In this document: in pieces, positions 52,738 to 61,819 of the stretch | Numbering within the stretch: position 1 is the first letter of the stretch | How the letters are laid out: the number at the start of each line of letters is the position of its first letter | NCBI RefSeq assembly: GCF_900101125.1 | Contig: NZ_FNFL01000004.1 | Location: 124,001 to 188,000 of the forward strand | Direction: 5' to 3' | DNA length: 64,000 nt | Origin: Sediminibacillus albus | GTDB taxonomy: Bacteria; Bacillota; Bacilli; Bacillales; Amphibacillaceae | Made by a program: the position numbers and the translations under genes | Notes under the pieces: model-generated | Databases searched by the model: none | Seen by the model: only the letters and a program-made list of their open reading frames with translations | Told to the model about the DNA's origin: nothing

Positions 52738-52882
52738 AAAGAAAAGCGGAGGACACCGGTAGTGGCGTAAGGGGTGGACTGCCCTGTTCAAAATAAAGGA
52801 AAGCCAAAAAGACGGTTCATCTTTTTGAGTTTGACTTATTGAAGGAGCAGGGAGGGAAGCCCTCAAGCCACTGGTAGTCCGC
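52738..52882. repeat. Structured tandem repeat, unit 1
   Basis: About 145 bases that fold into nested stems: GCGGA/TCCGC with AGTGG/CCACT outside, CCCTGTTCAA/TTGAA-(4)-CAGGG inside, and CAAAAAGA/TCTTTTTG (52805-52827) as a terminator-like apical hairpin. It begins at the proS stop. A near copy follows at 52891 (period 153). No protein-coding sense. Confidence 0.8.
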
Positions 52883-52890
52883 AGCTAGCC

Positions 52891-53026
52891 AAAGAAAAGC
52901 GGAGGACACCGGTAGTGGCGTAAGGGGTGGACTGACCTGTTCAAGATAAAGGAAAGCCAAAAAGACGGTTCACTTTTTGAGCTTGATTTATTGAAGAATC
53001 AGGGAGGGAAGCCCTCAAGCTACTGT
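52891..53026. repeat. Structured tandem repeat, unit 2
   Basis: Copy of the unit at 52738: the first 44 bases are identical, later parts differ at about a dozen positions. The CCTGTTCAA/TTGAA-(4)-CAGG stem and the CAAAAAG/CTTTTTG hairpin (52958-52979) are kept, although the outer closing stem is degraded (ends TACTGTAAACCC). The remaining 53027-53146 holds nothing else. Confidence 0.8.
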
Positions 53027-53146
53027 AAACCCATTGAAACTGTTTCGAAATTTTTTCTTTTTTGCTACCAGAAAAAGGTTTGCTCCTTCCGATATTAAGG
53101 GAATTGTTGTATAAACGTTTCTCATATTATGATTGGAGGGTAGTTT

Positions 53147-53347
53147 ATGGATAAGTCCGAACGTGAACGAGGCAGTAAATTACCGGATCAGAAAGATGAA
53201 ATTAAATTCAAGGAAACTCGGGACAAACAGGACAAGCGCGACACTTTCGCTGAACCACAAGAAGATTTTCCGATTGACCAGGTAGAAAAAGATGAAAAAG
53301 CAAACAAAAAGAAAACGACATCCTATAAAGATATCGACGTAGATTAA
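53147..53347 (+). CDS. Small highly charged protein, unknown
   Basis: A 66-residue, very hydrophilic and probably disordered protein, about half Lys, Glu, Asp, Arg and Gln (for example KETRDKQDKRDTFAEPQEDF). No hydrophobic segment. I do not recognise it. A good GGAGGG site lies six bases before the ATG, which with coding-like composition supports reality. Small charged proteins of this kind are often stress- or spore-associated in bacilli, but nothing here proves it. Confidence 0.6.
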   Translation: MDKSERERGSKLPDQKDEIKFKETRDKQDKRDTFAEPQEDFPIDQVEKDEKANKKKTTSYKDIDVD

Positions 53348-53385
53348 GGGGTTTGATTATCGGGCATTTATGGGATTAACCGATG

Positions 53386-53437
53386 AAACAACTACGGAAG
53401 GCCATTATGGATGGCTTGCAATCCGTAGTTTGTTTTA
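53386..53437. terminator. Hairpin between small protein and gpx genes
   Basis: AACTACGGA pairs with TCCGTAGTT and an inner GCCAT with ATGGC; TTGTTTTATT follows. The genes are convergent. Confidence 0.65.
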
Positions 53438-53914
53438 TTGTTGGATCGCCTTTTGAATATCAGCTTCAATGGTTTCTGGTTTAGTCTTTGGTGCATACCG
53501 GTTGATAACAAGTCCGTCCCGGCCGATTAAAAACTTGGTGAAGTTCCATTTTATTTGATTGGAGAATAGACCTGATGATTGCTTTTGTAAATATGAAAAT
53601 AAAGGATGGGCCTGCTTCCCTCTTACATTTATCTTACTGAACATTGGAAAGGTAACTCCATAATTCACCTTGCAAAATTCCTGAATATCCTCTTCAGATC
53701 CTGGTTCCTGATTCATAAACTGATTGCTTGGAAAGCCGAGTATTTTAAAGTCCGAATCCTTATATTTTTCATATAAATGCTGCAGCCCCTCGAATTGCGG
53801 AGTGAACCCGCATTTGCTTGCTGTATTGACGATTAATAAAACCTTTCCTTGATAATCCTGTAGTGATTTTTCTTCCCCGGTAATCGTTTCTGCTGAAAAG
53901 CGATAAATACTCAT
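53435..53914 (-). CDS. bsaA: Glutathione peroxidase-type thiol peroxidase
   Basis: A 159-residue Gpx-family enzyme with catalytic Cys35 ([11 protein letters not shown]), Gln65 (FPSNQF) and Trp123/Asn124 (KWNFTKF). It uses cysteine, not selenocysteine, and in Bacillus probably takes electrons from thioredoxin. Reduces peroxides in the cytosol. ATG at 53914 with AGGAGG. B. subtilis BsaA is the likely ortholog. Monocistronic. Confidence 0.92.
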   Translation of the reverse strand: MSIYRFSAETITGEEKSLQDYQGKVLLIVNTASKCGFTPQFEGLQHLYEKYKDSDFKILGFPSNQFMNQEPGSEEDIQEFCKVNYGVTFPMFSKINVRGKQAHPLFSYLQKQSSGLFSNQIKWNFTKFLIGRDGLVINRYAPKTKPETIEADIQKAIQQ

Positions 53915-54008
53915 GAAACTCCTCCTTTAAAGGAAGGATAGCATAACCGGCATTTCAAATGAAAGCAGTCCCTCTTCAAACAAGGAAACTGCCAGTTTCG
54001 GGAAATTA

Positions 54009-54038
54009 AAAAAAGACAGCACCTTGGCTGTCTTTTTT
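54009..54038 (-). terminator. Terminator after trhO
   Basis: AAAAAAGACAGC and GCTGTCTTTTTT form a 12-bp stem with a six-base loop; on the minus strand the A-run gives the U-tract after trhO. Confidence 0.85.
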
Positions 54039-54049
54039 AAAATTTGCTT

Positions 54050-55021
54050 TTATTGGGTTACTTCATCTTCCATTTCAATTCGTTTAAGTCTTGCTTCTAT
54101 CTCTTCCTGCGATAAATTGTGTTCTTCCACATACATGTTTCTTGGAGACACACGGCATTCATGTGTACAGCCGCGCATGTATTTATGCTCGTTCTCTTCT
54201 GAACAGAGAATTTGTTTATTGCAATCAGGGTCAGCACAATTTACATAGCGTTCGCACGGTTTACCGTCAAAATAGTCTTTGCCGACAACTACATGTTCTT
54301 TACGATTGACTGGTACAGAAATCCGTTCGTCAAAGACATAAAGCTGTCCATCCCATAGCTCGCCTTGTACTTTGGGGTCTTGTCCATAAGTGACAATTCC
54401 GCCATGCAATTGACCGACGTCTTCAAAACCTTCTTTGACAAGCCAACCAGAAAACTTTTCGCAACGGATGCCGCCAGTGCAGTATGTGATAACTTTTTTG
54501 CCTTCTAATTTATCTTTATTTTCTTTTACCCACTCCGGCAATTCGCGGAAGGTTTCGATATCTGGCCGAATCGCTCCACGGAAGTGGCCAAGATCATACT
54601 CATAATCATTACGAGCGTCAAGGACGACGGTGTTATCATCTTTCATTGCCTCATAAAACTCTTGTGGGCTAAGGTAATTGCCAGTTACCTCTTTTGGATT
54701 GATATCGTCTTCCAGCCGGAGTGTCACAAGCTCAGGACGCGGGCGTACGTGCATCTTTTTGAAGGCATGTCCCTCTGATTCATCAACCTTGAAAGTCATG
54801 TCGGCAAAGCGAGGATCATTATGCATGTCTTCCATATATTTATTGGTTTGTTCCACTGTCCCTGAAACTGTTCCATTAATGCCTTCTTCTGCAACCAAAA
54901 TACGGCCTTTCAGCCCCAAATCTTTACAGTATTTTAGGTGCTCATCGGCAAATGCTTCAGGATCCTCCATATGAACGTAATTATAATACAATAATACTTG
55001 AAATTTTTCTTTGCTCTCCAT
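54050..55021 (-). CDS. trhO: tRNA uridine(34) hydroxylase (rhodanese type)
   Basis: A 323-residue protein of the UPF0176/TrhO family that hydroxylates U34 of tRNA on the way to methoxyuridine. N-terminal acylphosphatase-like domain with [15 protein letters not shown], central rhodanese domain with Cys in [18 protein letters not shown], and a C-terminal Cys-rich segment ([20 protein letters not shown]) that may bind zinc. A GTG at 55033 overlaps the AGGTGG site, so the ATG at 55021 is the start. B. subtilis YbfQ is the likely ortholog. Confidence 0.9.
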   Translation of the reverse strand: MESKEKFQVLLYYNYVHMEDPEAFADEHLKYCKDLGLKGRILVAEEGINGTVSGTVEQTNKYMEDMHNDPRFADMTFKVDESEGHAFKKMHVRPRPELVTLRLEDDINPKEVTGNYLSPQEFYEAMKDDNTVVLDARNDYEYDLGHFRGAIRPDIETFRELPEWVKENKDKLEGKKVITYCTGGIRCEKFSGWLVKEGFEDVGQLHGGIVTYGQDPKVQGELWDGQLYVFDERISVPVNRKEHVVVGKDYFDGKPCERYVNCADPDCNKQILCSEENEHKYMRGCTHECRVSPRNMYVEEHNLSQEEIEARLKRIEMEDEVTQ

Positions 55022-55287
55022 TTTTTTAACCACCTATCAATTCATATTTGCAAGATATAAATGTATTAGGCAGATGTATTCTTTTATACTCTTGCAAGAA
55101 GTTATTTTACCACGATTGAAACAAAAATAACAAGTCGTTATTACTATCCCTAATAACCAGTTATCCCATGTGAAAATGTTATGGTTAAAAACGTAAAACG
55201 GCCCTGTGTGAATGCATCGATAAACGGTAAAGATTAAATGGGAATGCAGGGTAAATTAGTTAAATTTCAAAAAAATCATGTATGCTC

Positions 55288-55316
55288 TTGCATTGTTTTG
55301 GAAAAAGTAGTAAAAT
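55288..55316 (+). promoter_or_regulatory. Promoter of cold-shock gene
   Basis: TTGCAT (55288-55293) and TAAAAT (55311-55316) with 17-base spacing, giving a leader of about 115 bases, typical for cold-shock mRNAs. Apart from this, the 55022-55437 gap shows no gene. Confidence 0.55.
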
Positions 55317-55437
55317 GAAACAGTAATAAGAAATTGTTGGTTGAATATTTCTTTACGATCTCTTTAACAATAAGGTGATGTAAAGGTAATATCTTGATCC
55401 AATTACTTTATACTTTATTGTAAGGAGGTCATTTAAT

Positions 55438-55635
55438 ATGACAGGAAAAGTAAAATGGTTTAACGCAGACAAAGGTTTTGGATTTATCGAGCGTGAAGAT
55501 GGGGACGATGTTTTCGTTCATTTCTCTGCTATCCAAACTGAAGGTTTCAAGACTCTTGAAGAAGGTCAAGAAGTTGAATTTGAAATCGTAGAAGGTAACC
55601 GCGGGCCACAAGCGTCTAACGTTAGCCCTCTATAA
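55438..55635 (+). CDS. Cold-shock protein CspB-type
   Basis: A 65-residue single OB-fold RNA chaperone. RNP1 KGFGFIER and RNP2 VFVHFS are intact, within [27 protein letters not shown] seven bases before the ATG. The long untranslated leader suggests cold-induced mRNA stabilisation as for other csp genes. Which paralog (CspB, CspC or CspD) cannot be said. A short hairpin terminator follows. Confidence 0.94.
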   Translation: MTGKVKWFNADKGFGFIEREDGDDVFVHFSAIQTEGFKTLEEGQEVEFEIVEGNRGPQASNVSPL

Positions 55636-55655
55636 TATAAACGACAAATAAAGTT

Positions 55656-55686
55656 GGTGCATCTCTTTACGGGATGCACCTTTTTT
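55656..55686 (+). terminator. Terminator of cold-shock gene
   Basis: GGTGCATC pairs with GATGCACC, followed by six U residues. Confidence 0.88.
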
Positions 55687-55767
55687 GTGTTTCTGCAAGC
55701 CCGTTAAACATAAACCAAACAGCCGGTGGTGTATAATAGGCATAACAAACTTAAGGTGGGGATTTCA

Positions 55768-56445
55768 GTGAAACAGTCTTTTAATTGGCATCAGGAAGCA
55801 GAAAAACAATGGAACGAACGTGCTTCATTTTGGAATGAAAACAGCAGGCAAATGTGGGACAATGGCAGCAGGAAAACAATTATACCTTTTATAAGCAAGC
55901 ACGTCAGGAAAGAGGCTTCTATATTAGATGTCGGCTGCGGGGATGGTTATGGATCCTATAAACTGTGGCAGGCTGGTTATGCTGTAACAGGAGTAGACTT
56001 AGCGCCGGAAATGATACATAAGGCAAACAGGTTAGCGAACAATCGCTTGATGTTTCAGCAAGCAGATGTCATCCAGCTCTCTTTTGCTGATGAATCTTTT
56101 GATGGTATTATGGCTATAAATTCACTGGAATGGACCGAGCATCCGGCTCAAGCTTTACATGAACTGGACAGAATTTTAAAAAAAGGCGGATTAGCCTGCG
56201 TAGGTCTATTAGGACCGACGGCTGGTCCGAGAAATAACAGTTACCCCCGATTAAAAGGGGGGAAAGCAATTTGTAATACAATGATGCCATGGGAACTGCA
56301 AAAGTTAGTTGATGAACTCGGCTGGCAAACAATTGATGGGCAGGGAGTTTATAAACAGGAAGTCGATCAAGCACAGGTCGAAAGACTTCCTTTGGAATTA
56401 AAACAGGCGCTTACTTTTATGTGGTTATTCATGTTTCGAAAATGA
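55768..56445 (+). CDS. Class I SAM-dependent methyltransferase
   Basis: A 225-residue methyltransferase. Motif I LDVGCGDGYGSYKL binds SAM, with GVDLAPEMI (motif II) and GIMAINSLEWTEHP/ILKKGGLACVGLLG as later motifs of the methyltransferase_11 fold. The frame is open from 55726, but AAGGTGGGGAT before the GTG at 55768 marks the start. TATAAT lies at 55733-55738. The following small gene starts 13 bases later, so they are likely co-transcribed. Substrate unknown. Confidence 0.88.
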   Translation: MKQSFNWHQEAEKQWNERASFWNENSRQMWDNGSRKTIIPFISKHVRKEASILDVGCGDGYGSYKLWQAGYAVTGVDLAPEMIHKANRLANNRLMFQQADVIQLSFADESFDGIMAINSLEWTEHPAQALHELDRILKKGGLACVGLLGPTAGPRNNSYPRLKGGKAICNTMMPWELQKLVDELGWQTIDGQGVYKQEVDQAQVERLPLELKQALTFMWLFMFRK

Positions 56446-56458
56446 GGGGTTGTTGAAA

Positions 56459-56770
56459 ATGGAAAGAAACGAAATGGAACAAAAAATTATTGATCAATAT
56501 CGGCAGGATGAAAATATGATGATTTTGGTTTTTGCTCAATGGTGTGTGAATCATGGGCTTAATCCGGAGGAATTGTATCATGAAGCATATCCCCAACAAG
56601 GCAAAAATCTAGAATTGGAAAAGACTTTGGAACTAACCGTACCGAAACAGGAATCGCAGGAGATTCCTTATGATACGGTACTGAGCGTTTTACAATTATT
56701 CGGCAATGATGACTTGGCTTTTATTGTGGCAAGGGAAATGGACAAGATAAATAAAAGAAAGGACGATTGA
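56459..56770 (+). CDS. Unrecognised protein paired with methyltransferase
   Basis: A 103-residue acidic protein predicted mostly helical (EQKIIDQYRQDENMMILVFA at the start, LSVLQLFGNDDLAFIVAREM near the end). I do not know the family. Two TTG codons (56450, 56453) and the ATG at 56459 compete; GAGGGG upstream fits 56459 or 56453. It is coupled to the preceding methyltransferase gene by position only. Confidence 0.65.
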   Translation: MERNEMEQKIIDQYRQDENMMILVFAQWCVNHGLNPEELYHEAYPQQGKNLELEKTLELTVPKQESQEIPYDTVLSVLQLFGNDDLAFIVAREMDKINKRKDD

Positions 56771-56890
56771 CCCTTGTCGATTATTTATGGTCAGCTACAT
56801 GAACCCATTTCAATTGCTGCTGGCCAAAGAGGGTGGGTTGTTTAAAGATCTGGGAGCCGCCCGCCGTACTAGCGGCTATTTCCCGCATTA

Positions 56891-57766
56891 TTATTTAAAC
56901 AATTTGATGAGAGCTTGGGTACCGCTGTTTTCTTCACCGTCTTCGGCAAGTTTTTGATAAAGAGATAGAGAAAGCTTTAACCCGGGTGTCAGCAGTCCCA
57001 TCTCCTCTGCTGATTCCAAGGCGATTTTCATATCTTTAATAAAATGCTTTACATAAAAGCCGGGATCATAATTATCAGCAATCATGCGCGGGGCAAGATT
57101 GCTGAGCGACCAGCTGCCAGCAGCCCCTGTCGATATGCTGTTTAATACCCGTTCCGGATCCAATCCTGCTCTTTCAGCATAAGTGATGGATTCACATACA
57201 CCAATCATGTTGGAAGCAATGGTAATTTGGTTGCTCATTTTTGTATGCTGTCCAGCCCCTGCGCCACCTTGGTAGACGACATTCTCCCCCAATGTCTCTA
57301 AGATAGGCAGTACTTCCTGATAGGCAGTCTCTGCACCTCCTGCCATAATAGCTAGCGTCCCGTTTCGCGCTCCAACATCTCCGCCTGAGACGGGAGCGTC
57401 CAGGGAGTAAATATGATGTTTTGTGGCTTGTTGGCTGATTTCTTCAGCTAACTTCGGTTTTGAAGTCGTCATATCGATTACATAACTGCCTGGTTTAGCA
57501 TTCGCGAGGATGCCGCCATCGCCAAAGTATAGTTCTTCGACATCATGCGGATAGCCGACAATAGTAATCACAACATCTGAACCTGCCGCTAGTTCAGCTG
57601 CGGTTTGTTTCCATGCTGCCCCCTTCTTCAATAAATCCTCCGCTTTCTCTTTCGTTCTCGTATAAATATTTAAGCGATAGCCTGCTTTCATAAGATTAGC
57701 AGCCATACTTTTTCCCATTACTCCAGTGCCGATAAAACCAATTACGGTATCTTTTGTGAGAGCCAA
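56891..57766 (-). CDS. ykwC: 3-hydroxyisobutyrate dehydrogenase-like oxidoreductase
   Basis: A 291-residue member of the beta-hydroxyacid dehydrogenase family. FIGTGVMGKSMAANLMKAGY is the Rossmann nucleotide motif, DAPVSGGDVGARNGTLAIMAGG is the substrate-side signature, and GQHTKMSNQ holds the catalytic Lys region. Real substrate (3-hydroxyisobutyrate, tartronate semialdehyde or other) is not decided. The open frame reaches 57937 but the upstream 57 codons are not family sequence; AAAGGAGG eight bases before the TTG at 57766 sets the start. Likely ortholog of B. subtilis YkwC. Confidence 0.87.
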   Translation of the reverse strand: MALTKDTVIGFIGTGVMGKSMAANLMKAGYRLNIYTRTKEKAEDLLKKGAAWKQTAAELAAGSDVVITIVGYPHDVEELYFGDGGILANAKPGSYVIDMTTSKPKLAEEISQQATKHHIYSLDAPVSGGDVGARNGTLAIMAGGAETAYQEVLPILETLGENVVYQGGAGAGQHTKMSNQITIASNMIGVCESITYAERAGLDPERVLNSISTGAAGSWSLSNLAPRMIADNYDPGFYVKHFIKDMKIALESAEEMGLLTPGLKLSLSLYQKLAEDGEENSGTQALIKLFK

Positions 57767-58025
57767 AACCACTCCTCCTTTCTTTGTGCTACATCCACTA
57801 TTTTCGACATCTTTCCTTAAAATCCTTGTCAGGGAATAAGTGAAAATTCGCCAAAAAAATTTTCGGGCATTAATTACCGCAGTATCACGGGCTTTTTTAA
57901 GTAAGAAGAAAAAATAAGGGAAATAATTGGTTTGCAAGAAAAAAATGATTATGATAAAGTCATAATTAATACAATATATTGTTATTCAATTAAAAACAAA
58001 CACTATATGTAGTTTATATGCGAGT

Positions 58026-58200
58026 AAAGGTGACATCTTTGTCTGAAAAGGGAATCCGGTGAAAATCCGGAACTGTCCCCGCAACTGTAAGTGTGGACGA
58101 AAGAGAATTTCCACTAAATCGATCAGCTTTCCGGCGGCGATTTGGGAAGGTCTTTAGTAGGCTGAAGCACAAGTCAGGAGACCTGCCTCTGCTTGCGTGT
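58026..58200 (+). ncRNA. Cobalamin riboswitch
   Basis: Typical B12 element: AAAAGGGAATCCGGTGAAAA, TCCGGAACTGTCCCCGCAAC, TGTAAGTG, then GCTGAAGCACAAGTCAGGAG and ACCTGCC. A terminator lies at 58290. Bound cobalamin should stop transcription of the class I ribonucleotide reductase genes, so these are used only when B12 is scarce. Other parts of the 57767-58371 gap are featureless AT-rich sequence. Confidence 0.95.
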
Positions 58201-58289
58201 TTCATTTCTTCGGGGACTGGGGGATGAAAACGATAGACCAAGATATAGAGGTATTTTCTCATTCTATAACTGATTTCTGTCGTTTTCTG

Positions 58290-58321
58290 TCCGCTCATGT
58301 CACTCATGGGCGGATTTTTTT
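58290..58321 (+). terminator. Cobalamin riboswitch terminator
   Basis: TCCGCTCATG and CATGGGCGGA (one G-U) with a five-base loop, followed by seven or more U residues. Confidence 0.88.
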
Positions 58322-58371
58322 CTGTCTAAATTAAGCTGTCGCGTTGGATAAAGAAGAGGAGGAAAACAATT

Positions 58372-60624
58372 ATGATGGAAACAGAAGTACAAACAAGCAA
58401 TTGGAAAACCAGCATACAAAAACTTTTAGGTGAGAGGTTTCCTGAGATGGATATAGAGTCATTGCTTCAGCATGGCGAAAAGGTACTTGAGCAGAAGCCA
58501 TGGTTATCTGATGAAGAATGGGTCCATCAATTGATCTTGGAGGCATTGGCTTACTTAGATGAAAATGAACCTAATTGGACGTATGTCGCCTCTGCTTTAT
58601 ACTTAGAAATACTATACAAACAGGCTTCTATCAATAGGGGATACGATTCTAACCAAAAATACGGCGCTTTTATAGACTTAGTTACTCATTTAACTAATAT
58701 TGGCATTTATCATCCAGGGCTTCTAGATACGTACTCTAAACAGGAAATATCGGAATTAGCCAAGGAAATTGATCCTGAAAAAGATGCTATGTTTACCTAT
58801 ATTGGGCTGCGGACCCTTGCAGACCGTTATATCGCTAAGGATTATCAAGGGGAAGTATTTGAGCTTCCACAAGAGCGGTTTATGATTATTTGCATGACAT
58901 TAATGAAAAACGAGCCAAAGCAAAAGCGTGTATCCTTAGTAAAAGAAGCCTATTGGGCATTAAGTAATTTATATATGACGGTTGCTACTCCGACGCTTTC
59001 TAATGCGGGGAAGAGCTATGGCCAGTTATCAAGCTGTTTCATCGATACAGTGGATGACAGTTTGCAGGGAATATTTGATAGTAATACCGACATCGCTAAC
59101 CTTTCTAAAAATGGCGGAGGGATTGGCGTTTATTTAGGCAAAATCCGAAGCAGAGGCAGTGCTATTAAAGGGTTTAACGGAGCATCCTCCGGAGTATTGC
59201 CATGGATGAAACAGCTAAACAACACGGCTGTCAGCGTTGATCAGCTCGGACAGCGTAAAGGCGCTATTTGTGTTTATCTTGATATATGGCATAAAGATAT
59301 TTCTTCATTTTTGGATGCAAAATTGAACAATGGGGACGAGCGTTACCGGACACACGATTTATTCACAGGCATTTGCCTGCCGGATTTATTTATGGAACAA
59401 GTCCAAGCCAGGGAAAACTGGTACTTGTTTGATCCTCATGAAGTTAGAAGAGTGATGGGTTACTCTTTGGAAGATTACTATGATGAAGAAAAAGGCAGCG
59501 GAAGTTTCCGGCAGAAGTACTGGGAATGTGTCGCCCATCCGGATTTAACCAAGGAAGAAGTGCCGGCCATTGATATTATGAAACGGGTGTTGAAAAGCCA
59601 ATTGGAGACTGGCGGACCATTTATGTTTTACCGTGATGAAGTAAACCGCCACAATCCAAATAGTCATCTGGGCATGGTATATTCCAGTAACTTATGCACG
59701 GAAATCACCCAAAATCAAAGCCCAACCATTGTAACAGAACAACAGACTGTTGACGGTGCAATTGTCATTAATAAACAACCAGGAGATTTTGTAGTATGCA
59801 ATTTGTCCTCCATCCATCTTGGAAGAGCAGTAACTGAGGAAGTCCTTGAGCGGCTGATCCCAATCCAGGTGCGAATGCTGGACAACGTCATTGATTTGAA
59901 TACCATTCCTGTATTACAAGCTCAGATCACGAATCAAAAATACCGGGCAATTGGCCTTGGAACATTCGGCTGGCATCATTTGCTTGCTTTGAAAAAAATT
60001 AAATGGGAAAGCGATGAGGCTGTTGAATATGCAGATAAACTTTATGAAAAAATCGCTTTTCTCACCATTAAATCAAGTATGGAACTTGCAAGTGAAAAGG
60101 GAGCTTGTGCGGCATTCGCCGGTTCTGATTGGGAAAATGGCCGGTATTTTGACCAGAAGGGTTATTCAGCTAAACAGGATACCCAAGTGGATTGGGCCAA
60201 GTTGAAAGAACAAGTGCAGGAAGTTGGCGTGCGCAACAGTTACTTGATGGCCGTTGCCCCGAACTCCTCGACTTCCTTGATTGCAGGAAGTACGGCAAGT
60301 ATTGATCCTATTTTCCAAAAGTTTTATTCGGAAGAAAAGAAGGATTATAAAATTCCTGTTACAGCTCCAGACTTAGATGCAGAAACCACTTGGTATTATA
60401 AGTCTGCTTACTTTGTGGACCAGCACTGGAGCATTCAACAAAACGCAGCTAGGCAAAAGCATATTGACCAAAGCGTGTCCTTCAATATGTATGTGCCGAA
60501 TACAGTTCAGGCAAAAGAGTTATTAGCGCTTCATATGGATGCTTGGAAATCCGGTCTTAAGACGACTTACTATTTACGCTCAACATCATCTGACTTAATT
60601 GATTGCGAATCATGTTCCAGCTAA
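58372..60624 (+). CDS. nrdA: Class I ribonucleotide reductase, large subunit
   Basis: A 750-residue alpha subunit that reduces ribonucleotides to deoxyribonucleotides. Active-site Cys222 (LSSCFIDT), the NLCTEI block with Asn440, Cys442 and Glu444, and the C-terminal swinging pair Cys745/Cys748 (DCESC) are present. The N terminus lacks the ATP-cone that gives dATP overall-activity control, as in class Ib NrdE, yet the protein is longer than usual NrdE (about 700). AGGAGG precedes ATG at 58372 (ATG 58375 also possible). Under a cobalamin riboswitch; no nrdI or nrdH next to it. Confidence 0.93.
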   Translation: MMETEVQTSNWKTSIQKLLGERFPEMDIESLLQHGEKVLEQKPWLSDEEWVHQLILEALAYLDENEPNWTYVASALYLEILYKQASINRGYDSNQKYGAFIDLVTHLTNIGIYHPGLLDTYSKQEISELAKEIDPEKDAMFTYIGLRTLADRYIAKDYQGEVFELPQERFMIICMTLMKNEPKQKRVSLVKEAYWALSNLYMTVATPTLSNAGKSYGQLSSCFIDTVDDSLQGIFDSNTDIANLSKNGGGIGVYLGKIRSRGSAIKGFNGASSGVLPWMKQLNNTAVSVDQLGQRKGAICVYLDIWHKDISSFLDAKLNNGDERYRTHDLFTGICLPDLFMEQVQARENWYLFDPHEVRRVMGYSLEDYYDEEKGSGSFRQKYWECVAHPDLTKEEVPAIDIMKRVLKSQLETGGPFMFYRDEVNRHNPNSHLGMVYSSNLCTEITQNQSPTIVTEQQTVDGAIVINKQPGDFVVCNLSSIHLGRAVTEEVLERLIPIQVRMLDNVIDLNTIPVLQAQITNQKYRAIGLGTFGWHHLLALKKIKWESDEAVEYADKLYEKIAFLTIKSSMELASEKGACAAFAGSDWENGRYFDQKGYSAKQDTQVDWAKLKEQVQEVGVRNSYLMAVAPNSSTSLIAGSTASIDPIFQKFYSEEKKDYKIPVTAPDLDAETTWYYKSAYFVDQHWSIQQNAARQKHIDQSVSFNMYVPNTVQAKELLALHMDAWKSGLKTTYYLRSTSSDLIDCESCSS

Positions 60625-60640
60625 AGAAAGGGGAAAAAAT

Positions 60641-61684
60641 ATGACTGTATCTCTAAATAAACGTAAGCTAATGGATAAAACAGCTCCGAATAATTCAACA
60701 AGTATTATAAACGGTCAGAGTTCAAATATACTCAATTGGGATGATGTGCGGTTTTCCTGGGCTTATCCCAAATATAAAAAAATGCTTTCGAATTTTTGGA
60801 CCCCTTTTGAGATCAATATGTCCCAGGATATGAAGCATTTTCCCGAACTTTCTAAAGACGAAAAGGAAGCCTTTTTAAAAATAATTGGACTGCTGGCACT
60901 GCTTGATAGTATCCAAACAGACTATGCCGGCAAAGTTGCTGATTATTTAACAGACTCCAGTTTGAATGCCTTGATGATCATCCTGGCCCAGCAGGAGGTT
61001 ATCCATAATCATTCCTACTCCTATGTCTTATCAAGCCTGGTTTCTAAGCAGAAACAAGACGAGGTCTTTGAATTTTGGCGGACAGAACCCATTTTGCAGA
61101 AGAGAAATGATTTTATAACAGATGGTTACCAGGCCTTTGCTGAACAACCAAGCATCGATAACTTGCTCAAATCCATTGTATTTGATGTTATTCTGGAAGG
61201 CTTGTTCTTTTACTCTGGATTTGCTTTCTTTTACCATCTGGCCAGGAACCAGAAAATGGTGGCAACATCGACAATGATTAATTACATCAATCGGGATGAA
61301 CAACTCCACGTAGATTTATTTGTTCGTATCTACAAGGAAGTTTTAGCAGAAAATCCGGAATACAATACAAAAGAGTTAGAAACTTTTGTATATGACACTT
61401 TTAAGCAAGCAGCTCACTTGGAAATTGAATGGGCCCGGCATATTATCGGGAATAAAATAGACGGTATCTTACTGCAGGATGTAGAAGATTATATTAAGTT
61501 TTATGCCAACACAAGGTGTAAGCAGCTTGGCTATGAAAAGCCCTATCCGAACATAACCAAAAATCCATTGCGCTGGATAAAAGCTTATGAGGAAGTTGAT
61601 TTAGGCAAATCCGACTTTTTCGAACAAAAATCAAGACAATATACGAAAGTGAATTATACAGATAACGGTTTTGATGATCTTTAA
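60641..61684 (+). CDS. nrdB: Class I ribonucleotide reductase, small subunit
   Basis: A 347-residue radical-generating beta subunit. All dimetal ligands can be read: Asp89, Glu119, His122, Glu186, Glu220 and His223, with radical Tyr126 at the expected four residues after His122 (EVIHNHSYSYVL). The C-terminal peptide ending FDDL should dock with the large subunit. The frame is open upstream to 60599, but GAAAGGGG before the ATG at 60641 sets the start, 16 bases after nrdA. Metal content (Fe or Mn) and the subclass cannot be told; no NrdI activase gene is adjacent. Confidence 0.93.
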   Translation: MTVSLNKRKLMDKTAPNNSTSIINGQSSNILNWDDVRFSWAYPKYKKMLSNFWTPFEINMSQDMKHFPELSKDEKEAFLKIIGLLALLDSIQTDYAGKVADYLTDSSLNALMIILAQQEVIHNHSYSYVLSSLVSKQKQDEVFEFWRTEPILQKRNDFITDGYQAFAEQPSIDNLLKSIVFDVILEGLFFYSGFAFFYHLARNQKMVATSTMINYINRDEQLHVDLFVRIYKEVLAENPEYNTKELETFVYDTFKQAAHLEIEWARHIIGNKIDGILLQDVEDYIKFYANTRCKQLGYEKPYPNITKNPLRWIKAYEEVDLGKSDFFEQKSRQYTKVNYTDNGFDDL

Positions 61685-61693
61685 AAAATGTGT

Positions 61694-61806
61694 GAGGGGC
61701 GAGATTGGGACAAAAGGATAGTGCCAAAGCAAAAATCGAACGATGATTCGAAATCCTTAGGATTCGAACTCGTTCGATTTTTCTTTTCGAATTTTAATAA
61801 GGTTGG
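61694..61806. repeat. Foldable intergenic repeat, copy B
   Basis: Related to the element at 9195: GATTGGGACAAAA at the left, then a 13-bp stem AAAAATCGAACGA/TCGTTCGATTTTT enclosing an inner TTCGAAATCCT/AGGATTCGAA hairpin, then AAGGTTGGG. Same core and order as copy A, with an enlarged inner hairpin. It follows nrdB and may serve as its terminator. Confidence 0.6.
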
Positions 61807-61819
61807 GTGCTTAAACTTG

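Noticed and set aside
52342-52866. 174-codon frame antisense to proS
   Set aside because: Shadow of the real proS gene; composition is not protein-like and it reads into the tandem repeat.
52738-53026. Tandem repeat considered as a CRISPR array or IS remnant
   Set aside because: Only two long units, no short repeats with spacers, no terminal inverted repeats with transposase coding sequence.
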